Origin: Candidatus Dechloromonas phosphorivorans
GTDB lineage: Bacteria; Pseudomonadota; Gammaproteobacteria; Burkholderiales; Rhodocyclaceae
DNA: 64,000 nt
Assembly (NCBI GenBank): GCA_016714975.1
Contig: JADKBR010000016.1
Coordinates: 1 to 64,000, forward strand
Direction of reading: 5' to 3'
The notes beneath the pieces were generated by a model, which was not told the origin of the DNA, searched no databases, and saw only the letters and a list, made by a program, of their open reading frames with translations. Shown here in pieces: positions 1-7,259 of this stretch. How positions within the stretch are numbered: position 1 is the first letter of the stretch; the number at the start of each line of letters is the position of its first letter. Position numbers and translations under genes: made by a program.

Positions 1-1330
1 TGCGCAAGTGGCTCAACATGGTGGCGCCGACCAATTTCTTCTGGCTCAATCTGGTGGCCGTCGAGTGTTTCGTGACGACCAGCGGCGAGAGCCTCGCTCG
101 CGGTTTCCAGAATTTCATGCGCGACGTGAAGGCGAGGAACATCCAGATGGTCGAGCCCGATGCCTTCGTCGTCGGCAAGGATCTGGCGACGACGCCGGGC
201 AAGGTGGTGTTCCGCAACCGCCTGGTCGAACTGATCCACTATGCGCCGACAACCGAAAAGGTCCGGGCGACGCCGATCGTCATCGTTACGCCGTGGATCA
301 ACAAGTTCTACATCCTCGACCTGAACCCGAAGAAGAGTCTGGTCAAGTATCTGACCGACCACAGGGTTTCTCGGTCTTCATCACCAGCTGGAAGAACCCG
401 GATGCCGGGATGTCCGAAGTGCGTTTCGACGATTACCTGCTCGAAGGCATCAACGAGGTCGTGCGCGTCGCCTGTGATTTCTGCGAGGTACCCAAGGTGC
501 ATCTGGTTGGCTATTGTATTGGTGGCACGCTGGTGTCGGTTTACATGGCCTGGGCCAACAAGCGCTTCGGCGCCGATGAGGCGCCGGTCGCGCACTGGTC
601 GCTGTTCACGACGCTGACCGACTTTTCCCATCCCGGCGATATCGACGTCTTCATCGACGATGCGTGCATCGAGGCGCTTGAAGAATCGATGGCCAAGCGT
701 GGCTACCTCGATGGCAGCGAGATGGCGACCTCGTTCCGCATGCTGCGCTCGAACAGCCTGATCTGGCACTACTGGGTCAACAGCTACCTGCTCGGCGAGC
801 CGCTGCCGCCGTTCGACGTGCTGTTCTGGAACATGGACACGACGCGCATGCCGCGCGCCATGCACTCCTATTACCTGCGCGAGATGTATCTGCACAACAA
901 CCTGATCAAGCGCGACCGCCTGACCATCGCCGGCGAGCCGATCGACCTCGACCGCATCGTCCAGCCGCTGTACGCGGTGACGGCCGAAGACGACCACATC
1001 GCGCCGTGGGTTCAGTGCTACCGGATTCGCAAGTACATCAACGTCAATGCCTCGGTGCGTTTCGTGCGTTCCAGTTCCGGCCATATCCTCGGTATCGTCA
1101 ATGCGCCCGCCAACCCGCCCAAGCGCTCCTACCGGATCGCCGAGCCCGAACGCAACGAGCACTGGGAACACTGGCTCGACCGGGCCGAAACGAAGCAGGG
1201 AACCTGGTGGGAAGACTGGACGCACTGGCTGGGCGAGCGCTGTGGCGACATGGTCGTCGCCTACCCGGCGGCAAGCCGCAGTTTTCCGGCGCTGGCCGAT
1301 GCGCCAGGCACCTACGTGCTGGAGAAATAG
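1..1330 (+). CDS. phaC: Class I polyhydroxyalkanoate synthase, 5'-truncated and frameshifted
   Basis: Polymerises (R)-3-hydroxyacyl-CoA into PHA at the granule surface. The gene begins before the window. The N-terminal part (TNFFWLNL onwards, ending in KYLTD) is read in the frame of position 18; the remainder (QGFSVFITSWKNP onwards) is read in the frame of position 8. The switch falls at 360-363, where GACCACAGGGT carries two bases more than the expected GAC-CAG-GGT. The downstream part holds the lipase-like box GYCIGG with the nucleophilic Cys, the Asp in AEDDHIAP and the His in SSGHI, so the whole catalytic triad is present. The stop is TAG at 1328-1330. The family identity is clear. Whether the shift is real or a base-calling error cannot be decided here, but nearby genes show similar indels. 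Confidence 0.9.
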   Translation, partial: AQVAQHGGADQFLLAQSGGRRVFRDDQRREPRSRFPEFHARREGEEHPDGRARCLRRRQGSGDDAGQGGVPQPPGRTDPLCADNRKGPGDADRHRYAVDQQVLHPRPEPEEESGQVSDRPQGFSVFITSWKNPDAGMSEVRFDDYLLEGINEVVRVACDFCEVPKVHLVGYCIGGTLVSVYMAWANKRFGADEAPVAHWSLFTTLTDFSHPGDIDVFIDDACIEALEESMAKRGYLDGSEMATSFRMLRSNSLIWHYWVNSYLLGEPLPPFDVLFWNMDTTRMPRAMHSYYLREMYLHNNLIKRDRLTIAGEPIDLDRIVQPLYAVTAEDDHIAPWVQCYRIRKYINVNASVRFVRSSSGHILGIVNAPANPPKRSYRIAEPERNEHWEHWLDRAETKQGTWWEDWTHWLGERCGDMVVAYPAASRSFPALADAPGTYVLEK

Positions 1331-1443
1331 GCCTCCTTTCCGGCTGTGAGCCAGGTCGGTTGCGGACTTGCGGCACATGGCCGCGCCCTATCCGCGCGGT
1401 TTCTTGACCGCGATTAAGGAGGGGGGGGCGCCGTACCCCGAGA

Positions 1444-1920
1444 ATGGACACTTCCCAACCGCGCGAGTTCGCCATGGCCACCATCCGGACCTTCATGACC
1501 GACGATCATCGCCGGTGCGATGATTTCTTTGCCGAAGCCGAGCAGGCGATCGGCAAAAAGAACCTGCCGGCGGCAAGGGCGGCATTCGGCCACTTTCGCA
1601 GTGCCATGCTGGCGCATTTCGACTGCGAGGAAAAAACCCTGTTCCCGACCTTCGAAGCCAAGACCGGCATGCGCATGGGGCCGACCCAGGTCATGCGCAT
1701 GGAGCACGGCCAGATGCGTGCGCTGCTCGATGATGCGGTCGACGCGCTGGAACAGGCAAATCCGGACGATTTTCTCGGGCTGGCCGAAACCCTGCTGATC
1801 ATGATGCAGCAGCACAACATGAAGGAAGAGAACATCCTCTACCCGATGTGCGACCAGCATCTGGCCGGCGAAACGCCCGAACTGCTGGCGCGCCTCGAAA
1901 CCGAACTGGCCGAAGCATGA
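1444..1920 (+). CDS. Hemerythrin-like (HHE) domain protein
   Basis: Predicted cytoplasmic four-helix di-iron protein of about 158 residues. Ligand-type motifs appear in order: DDHRRCDDFF near the N-terminus, AHFDCEEKTLFP, MEHGQMRAL, and QQHNMKEENILYP with a second His in CDQHL. This spacing fits an HHE hemerythrin domain that binds O2 or NO or senses or repairs nitrosative damage; the exact role is unknown. An ATG at 1474 is an alternative start. The upstream AGGAGG near 1417 is rather far from either ATG. The stop overlaps the start of the DUF2249 gene (ATGA), so the two are translationally coupled. Close to fnr and hemN, it suggests a microaerobic or nitrosative-stress cluster. Confidence 0.85.
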   Translation: MDTSQPREFAMATIRTFMTDDHRRCDDFFAEAEQAIGKKNLPAARAAFGHFRSAMLAHFDCEEKTLFPTFEAKTGMRMGPTQVMRMEHGQMRALLDDAVDALEQANPDDFLGLAETLLIMMQQHNMKEENILYPMCDQHLAGETPELLARLETELAEA

Positions 1921-2144
1921 GCCATCCGAAGACTCCGCATGTCGTCGATGCGCGCTACATGGAGCCGCCGGAGCCGTTCGTGCAGACCATGGAAATGCTC
2001 GACACCCTGAAGCCCGGCGAGAAGATGCTCCTCCTGCTCTTCCGCGAGCCGCATCCGCTCTACAAGGTGCTCCGGCAGAACGGTTACACCTACGAAACCG
2101 AACTGGTTGCCGACGGCACCTTCGAAATTCTGATCTGGCGCTGA
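1917..2144 (+). CDS. DUF2249 domain protein
   Basis: Small soluble protein of 75 residues matching the DUF2249 pattern: an N-terminal VDARYMEPPEP segment, then a GEKMLLLL strand, a REPHPLY motif and a C-terminal strand FEILIWR. These TusA/SirA-like alpha/beta domains often occur beside hemerythrin-domain genes in denitrifiers, as here. The ATG at 1917-1919 overlaps the preceding TGA, which fixes the start and indicates coupled translation. Its biochemical function is not established. Confidence 0.8.
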   Translation: MSHPKTPHVVDARYMEPPEPFVQTMEMLDTLKPGEKMLLLLFREPHPLYKVLRQNGYTYETELVADGTFEILIWR

Positions 2145-2156
2145 ACGGGCGGCCGG

Positions 2157-3453
2157 ATGCAGGCGCTGCTCTCGTTCGACAAGGCTCCCCCCTTTGCGGC
2201 GCCGCTGCGCTTCTTCCTCACGGCGCCGCTGTTCTCCCTGGCCGCCGGCCTGCTCCTGCTGTTCGTCGGGCCCGATCTCCTGGCATCGCGCTGGACGCCG
2301 GGCCTGCTCGCGGCAACCCACCTGATCACCGTTGGCTTCATGCTCATGGTCATGCTCGGGGCGCTGATCCAGATCCTGCCCGTCGTCGCTGGCGCCAACC
2401 TGGACAACCCGCTGGTGGTGGCGCGCTGGCTGCATGCCGGCCTGTCTGCGGGAGCGCTGCTGCTGGCAGCGGGGTTCCTGCTCGGGCAAGCGGCGTTGCT
2501 CGGCGCGGCCGCGCTGGTCCTCGGCCTCGGCGTCGCGGCGTTTCTGGTTGCCGGCGGGCGGGCGCTCGCCGGCGTGCCGTCGACCAGTCCGACGATCCGC
2601 GGCCTCAAGCTGGCCCTCGTCGGCCTTGCCGGCGCCGTCGGACTCGGGGTCTGGCTGGCCCTCGCCATCGCCAATGGCTGGGCGGTCCCGCTGCCGTCGG
2701 TGGCCGATCTGCACGCCGGCTGGGCGCTCGGCGCCTGGGCCGGCATCCTGCTGGCGGCGCTGGCCTATGTCGTCGTGCCGATGTTCCAGTTGACCCCGGC
2801 TACCCGGCGCGGCCAAGCTGGTGGTTTCCTGGCGTCATGCTCGGGCTGATGGTCGCCTGGGCGCTGGGTGTCGTCGTTGAGGCGGCAGTGGCAATTCGTC
2901 TGGTCCAGGCCCTGTCGGCGGTCGCCGGCATCGGCTTCGCCCTGCTCACCCTCAGGTTGCAGGCGCAGCGCCGGCGGGCGCGCAGCGACGTCACCTATCG
3001 CTACTGGCAGCTTGGGCTGGTGAGCGCCGTTCTTGCCCTGGCCATGGTGTTGACCGCAACAGCCTGGCCGCCGCTTGCCGACCTGGCCGGCTGGAGCATC
3101 TTTTCCGGCATCCTGTTGCTGGTCGGCGGCTTCATGTCCTTCATCATCGGCATGCTCTACAAGATCGTCCCGTTTCTCGCCTGGATGCATCTGCGCAACC
3201 GCGGCAGCGCCCGGTCGCCGGTGCCGACCATGAACAAGCTGCTGCCCGAAGCCGGCACGCAGCGCCAGATGCAGGCGCATGGGCTAGCCCTTGCCCTGTT
3301 GCTGGCGGCCGCCATCGCGCCCGACTGGCTGGCCCGGCCGGCAGGCGTTGCGCTGGCAGTGGCCAGCGGCTGGCTGATGGTCAACCTGCTGGGCGCCGTG
3401 CGCCGTTACCGGCAGCATCTCGAAATCTCGACCGGGAAGCCGTGGCGGCATGA
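2157..3453 (+). CDS. Polytopic membrane protein, NnrS/heme-copper-oxidase-like, frameshifted
   Basis: Very hydrophobic protein with roughly ten to twelve predicted membrane helices. Conserved-looking His residues lie in or near helices (AATHLITVGF, ADLHAGWAL, and the second half's helices), suggesting heme or metal ligation as in NnrS or oxidase subunit I-like proteins, but I cannot name the family firmly. The first half reads in the frame of 2157 up to VVPMFQLTP; the second half (YPARPSWWFPGVMLGLMVAWAL onwards) reads one base earlier. One base is therefore missing near 2798. The C-terminus is uncertain: the ATGA at 3450 suggests a native stop overlapping the sirB start, in a third frame. It sits between DUF2249 and sirB, all on the same strand, probably one operon. 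Confidence 0.6.
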
Positions 3454-3837
3454 GTTACCTCGCGCTCAAGCATCTCCATGTCACCTGCGTCGTCCTCAGC
3501 GGCCTCGGCTTCGCCCTGCGCGGCTGGTGGATGCTTGCCGGTTCGCCGCTGCTCAAGGCCCGCCTGGCAAAGGTCGTTCCCCATGTCGTCGACACGGTGC
3601 TGCTGGGCAGTGCCCTGGCCATGGCCTGGCAGAGCGGCCAGTACCCGTTTGCGCAGAACTGGCTGACGGCAAAATTTTTCGGCCTGCTGGCCTATATTCT
3701 GTGCGGGACGATGGCATTGAAGCGGGGCAGGACGCCCCGCCAGCGGCCCTGCTCTTTCTGGTGCTGGCCCTGCTGGCTTGCGCCCTACATCGTCGGCGTG
3801 CGCGCTGACGCGGAGTCCGCTGCCCCGGCACCTGTAG
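3450..3837 (+). CDS. SirB-family membrane protein, frameshifted at its 3' end
   Basis: Starts MSYLALKHLHVTCVVLSGLGF and contains RGWWMLAGSPLL, HVVDTVLLGSALAMA, and LTAKFFGLLAYILCGTMALKRGRT, the signature of the SirB family of four-helix inner-membrane proteins of unknown biochemical role. After RTPRQR the frame breaks: ALLFLVLALLAC is read in one frame, YIVGV in another and LTRSPLPRHL ending at TAG 3835-3837 in the third. Three single-base changes in about 60 bp, near runs of C and G, would restore a normal SirB C-terminus. As written, translation runs on to a stop at 3849-3851. This looks like poor base quality, not natural decay. Confidence 0.7.
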
Positions 3838-3838
3838 G

Positions 3839-4580
3839 TCAGCCCCGGTGATTCAGCAGCGCCTTGAGTCCGGCGACATTGAGAATCCGGATGCGTTTCT
3901 GCTGGACCGCGATGTGGCCTTCTTCCTGAAAGCGCGAGAAGGCGCGGGAAACGGTTTCCAGCTTGAGTCCGAGGTAGCTGCCGATTTCCTCGCGCGTCAT
4001 GCGCAGGGTTGAACTCGGCGTGCGAGAAGCCGCGCGCCGTGAAGCGTTGCGACAGGTTGAGCAGAAAGGTTGCCAGGCGCTCTTCGGCGCGCATCGTGCC
4101 GAGCAGCATCATGACCCCGTGGTCACGGACGATCTCGCGGCTCATCACCTTGTGGAAATGGTGCTGCAGCGTGTGGATCTCCCGCGACAGGCCTTCCAGT
4201 CGGGAGAAAGGGATCGCGCAGACCTCGCTGTCCTCGAGGGCGATCGCGTTGCAGGTGTGATGTTCGCTGCTGATGCCGTCGAGGCCCAGCAATTCGCCGG
4301 CCATCTGGAAGCCGGTGACCTGTTCGCGTCCGTCTTCGAGCAACACGTCGGTCTTGAAGAAGCCGCTGCGGATGGCATAGATGGCGTCGAATGGCGCACC
4401 GAAATGGTAGAGACGATCGCCACGTTTCAGGCGGCGGCGGTTCGATACGAGGTCGTCAAGACGATGGAGCTCTTCGTCAGTGAGCCCAAGGGGCAGGCAC
4501 AGCTCGCGCAGATTGCAATTTGAACAGGCGGTCTTGATCAGCGATAGTGAAATGGGCTTGCCAGAGGATTTGGGGGGCAT
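3839..4580 (-). CDS. fnr: FNR-type oxygen-sensing transcriptional regulator, frameshifted
   Basis: Crp/Fnr regulator with the [4Fe-4S] ligand set of true FNR: N-terminal CSNCNLRELC plus a central Cys in HHTCNAIAL. The cyclic-nucleotide-binding-like beta roll follows (RGDRLYHFGAPFDAIYAIRSGF), then a dimerisation helix and the helix-turn-helix. In the sequence as given the frame is lost after HAEFN at about 4006-4008, where a run of three C on the coding strand has one base too many. Removing it restores LRMTREEIGSYLGL, LKLETVSRAFSRFQ and the end ALLNHRG with a TGA at 3839-3841. The recognition helix is typical of FNR. It is divergent from hemN with an FNR box between them, implying autoregulation and anaerobic activation of hemN. 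Confidence 0.88.
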
Positions 4581-4597
4581 CAGGAACCTGTAGAAAC

Positions 4598-4611
4598 TTG
4601 ATCCACGTCAA
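4598..4611 (+). promoter_or_regulatory. FNR/ANR box in the fnr-hemN intergenic region
   Basis: TTGATCCACGTCAA matches the FNR consensus TTGAT-N4-ATCAA with a single mismatch in the right half. It lies 18 bp before the fnr start and 54 bp before the hemN ATG, the usual place for an FNR site controlling divergent promoters. That hemN is FNR-activated is established in several proteobacteria; regulation here is inferred. Confidence 0.8.
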
Positions 4612-4665
4612 CCGGGTTGACCCAGCATCCGAAGATAATCCGTTCCGTTGTCGTCGGCACGTTCA

Positions 4666-6069
4666 ATGAATCTCGCAACTGAAAACCTCGTCTTCGATCC
4701 TCAGATCATTCGCCGTTTCGATGTGAACGGCCCGCGCTACACGTCCTATCCGACTGCGGATCGCTTCGTCGAGGCCTTCGATTCCGATGCGGCCAAGCTG
4801 TGGCTTGGCAAGCGCACCATCGGCGGCATCGGTCGACCGCTGTCATTATACTTCCACATCCCGTTCTGTAGCACCATCTGCTACTACTGCGCCTGCAACA
4901 AGATCATCACCAAGGATCACGGGCGCAGCGCCAAGTACCTGAAATATCTCGGCAAGGAGCTTGCGCTGCAGAGCGAGAGTCTGGAAGGCCGCGATGGCGA
5001 GCATGAGGTCATCCAGTTGCATTGGGGCGGCGGCACGCCGACTTTCCTGTCGCACGATGAAATGCGGCAGTTGATGGGCGAGACGCGCAAGCACTTCAAG
5101 TTGCTCGACGGCGGCGAGTATTCGATCGAGGTCGACCCGCGCAAGGTCGACACGGCGACGGTGGCCCTGCTCGGCGAACTCGGCTTCAACCGGATGAGCG
5201 TCGGCGTCCAGGATTTCGACGAGCGCGTGCAGGTTGCGGTCAACCGCGTCCAGAGCGAGGAAGAGACCGCCACCGTGATCAACTCGGCACGGGCCAACGG
5301 CTTCAAGTCGGTGTCGATCGATCTGATCTACGGGTTGCCGCATCAGACGGTGATGGGATTCAACCGCACGCTTGAGCGCGTGCTGGCGATGGATCCGGAA
5401 CGCCTGTCGATCTACAACTATGCGCACCTGCCCAGCCTGTTCAAGCCGCAGCGCCGCATCGCCGAGCCCGATCTGCCGTCGGCCGACACCAAGCTGCAGA
5501 TCCTCGCGCTGGCAATCAGGAAACTGACCGAAGCCGGCTATGTCTTCATCGGCATGGACCACTTCGCCAAGCCCGATGACGAGCTTGCCGTTGCCCAGCG
5601 CCAGGGGCGCCTGCACCGAAATTTCCAGGGCTATTCGACCTATGCCGACTGCGACATGCTGTCCTTCGGCATCTCGTCGATCGGCAAGGTCGGGCCAACC
5701 TACAGCCAGAACGTCAAGACCCTCGACGAGTACTACGATCGTCTCGACGCCAGGATGCTGCCGGTGTTCCGCGGCATCGAGCTGAATGCCGACGATATCC
5801 TCAGGCGTTCGATCATCCAGGCGCTGATGTGTCACTTCGAGTTGTCGCTCGAGTCGATCGAAAGCGCGCACCTGATCGATTTCCACCGGTATTTCGCGGC
5901 CGAACTCGACGATCTCAAGGAGATGGAGCGCGCCGGTCTGCTCAAGGTGGAACGTGACTGGATAACCGTTCTCCCGCCGGGGCGCCTGCTGGTACGCATC
6001 ATTGCCATGGTTTTCGACCGCTACCTGCGCGCCGACCGCCAGCGGACCCGCTATTCCAAGGTGATCTGA
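4666..6069 (+). CDS. hemN: Oxygen-independent coproporphyrinogen III oxidase
   Basis: Radical SAM enzyme that oxidatively decarboxylates coproporphyrinogen III to protoporphyrinogen IX without oxygen. The protein is about 467 residues, the normal length. It has the CX3CX2C cluster motif in FCSTICYYCAC with the following NK, the GGGTPTFLS SAM-binding strand, VDPRKVD, and MSVGVQDFD. The C-terminal HemN domain is present (HRNFQGYST, LSFGISSIG, ALMCHFEL). The ATG at 4666 is preferred over an in-frame TTG at 4648 because family members start shortly before the FD...YTSYPTADRF segment. It is divergent from fnr and has an FNR box upstream, so anaerobic induction is likely. Confidence 0.95.
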   Translation: MNLATENLVFDPQIIRRFDVNGPRYTSYPTADRFVEAFDSDAAKLWLGKRTIGGIGRPLSLYFHIPFCSTICYYCACNKIITKDHGRSAKYLKYLGKELALQSESLEGRDGEHEVIQLHWGGGTPTFLSHDEMRQLMGETRKHFKLLDGGEYSIEVDPRKVDTATVALLGELGFNRMSVGVQDFDERVQVAVNRVQSEEETATVINSARANGFKSVSIDLIYGLPHQTVMGFNRTLERVLAMDPERLSIYNYAHLPSLFKPQRRIAEPDLPSADTKLQILALAIRKLTEAGYVFIGMDHFAKPDDELAVAQRQGRLHRNFQGYSTYADCDMLSFGISSIGKVGPTYSQNVKTLDEYYDRLDARMLPVFRGIELNADDILRRSIIQALMCHFELSLESIESAHLIDFHRYFAAELDDLKEMERAGLLKVERDWITVLPPGRLLVRIIAMVFDRYLRADRQRTRYSKVI

Positions 6070-6146
6070 GCCGCGACCGTTCGGGGAAGGCAGCGGAGTG
6101 AGGTATCCTTGCGCCGTGACTTCCCGCGCCAAATGTGCCCTTGCAG

Positions 6147-6818
6147 ATGCCTGATTCCGGCTACCTGGCACTATTCCTTGTCGGTCTGCTCGGCGGCACC
6201 CACTGTGTCGGCATGTGCGGTGGCATTGTCGGGGCGCTGTCGCTGGGCGCGCCCGCCCGCTGGTCGATGCACCTTGCCTACAACGCCGGGCGCATCCTGT
6301 CCTATGGCGTCGCCGGCGCCCTGGCCGGTGCCCTCGGCGCCGCCAGCCTGGCGCTGGACGGGCCGGCGCCGGTGCGCCTCACGCTCTACCTGCTGGCCAA
6401 CCTGATGCTCGTGGCGCTCGGCCTCTACCTGCTCGGCGTGACCCGGGCGCTGGCCTTCACCGAGCGTGCCGGCCAGCACCTGTGGCGCCACATCCAGCCG
6501 CTGACACGCCGCTTCGTGCCGGCGAAGACGGTGACCCAGGCTTTTCCGCTCGGCCTCTTGTGGGGCTGGCTGCCCTGCGGGCTGGTCTATAGCGCGCTGA
6601 CCACGGCCCTCGGCGCCGGATCACCCGGGCGCGGGGCGCTGCTGATGCTGGCATTCGGGCTGGGAACATTGCCAAATCTGCTGCTGGCGGGCATTCTGCT
6701 GGCAAGGGTCAATGAATTCGTCCGGCGCCCGCTGGTCCGCATGGCCTCCGGGCTGCTGGTGCTGGGCTTCGGCATCTACGGACTGATCGGCTTGATGCGT
6801 TTGTTGCACTGGATCTAG
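6147..6818 (+). CDS. Sulfite exporter TauE/SafE (UreH-like) family membrane protein
   Basis: About 223 residues with six or so hydrophobic helices. The opening GLLGGTHCVGMCGG, with its His and two Cys, marks the UreH-like branch of this family that is commonly linked to metal handling and cbb3 oxidase maturation. A second repeat starts LGLLWGWLPCGLVYSAL. The ATG at 6147 is chosen over a GTG at 6135. The next gene is a universal stress protein, followed by the copper ATPase, which supports a role in copper or respiratory oxidase biogenesis (inference from neighbours). Confidence 0.75.
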   Translation: MPDSGYLALFLVGLLGGTHCVGMCGGIVGALSLGAPARWSMHLAYNAGRILSYGVAGALAGALGAASLALDGPAPVRLTLYLLANLMLVALGLYLLGVTRALAFTERAGQHLWRHIQPLTRRFVPAKTVTQAFPLGLLWGWLPCGLVYSALTTALGAGSPGRGALLMLAFGLGTLPNLLLAGILLARVNEFVRRPLVRMASGLLVLGFGIYGLIGLMRLLHWI

Positions 6819-6827
6819 GAGAGAGCG

Positions 6828-7259
6828 ATGACCATGAAAATCCTGCTGCCGGTTGACGGCTCCGACTGCTCGCTGCGCGCGGTTGGCCATCTTCTCGCGC
6901 ATAGCGCCTGGTTTAGGGAGGTGCCCGAGGTTCACCTGCTGCACGTCCAGCCGCCGATCCCGATCGGCCACGCACTAGCCCACGTCGGGAAGGAAACCCT
7001 GCACAGTCACTACATGGAAGAGAGCCGCGAGCACCTGCTTGGCGCACAGCAACGGCTCGGTGCCGCCGGCTGTTTCCACACGACCCACATACACGTCGGG
7101 CAGCCGGCCGAGGTGATCGCCAAAATGGCCAGCGAACTGGGGTGCGATCTGATCGTCATGGGCACCCACGGACGAGGCGGCATCGCCGGGCTGGTGATGG
7201 GGTCTGTTGCCAGCCGCGTGCTGCATCTGGCCGATTGCCCATTGATGCTGGTGAAATGA
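6828..7259 (+). CDS. Universal stress protein (UspA family)
   Basis: Single UspA domain of 143 residues: N-terminal MKILLPVDGSDCSLRAV with the nucleotide-contacting Asp, and the ATP-binding loop GTHGRGGIAGLVMGSVASRV followed by ADCPLMLVK. The GX2GX9G(S) arrangement predicts an ATP-binding type. GGAGAG lies just upstream of the ATG at 6828. The stop overlaps the most upstream possible start of copA (ATGA), so translation may be coupled. Confidence 0.9.
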   Translation: MTMKILLPVDGSDCSLRAVGHLLAHSAWFREVPEVHLLHVQPPIPIGHALAHVGKETLHSHYMEESREHLLGAQQRLGAAGCFHTTHIHVGQPAEVIAKMASELGCDLIVMGTHGRGGIAGLVMGSVASRVLHLADCPLMLVK

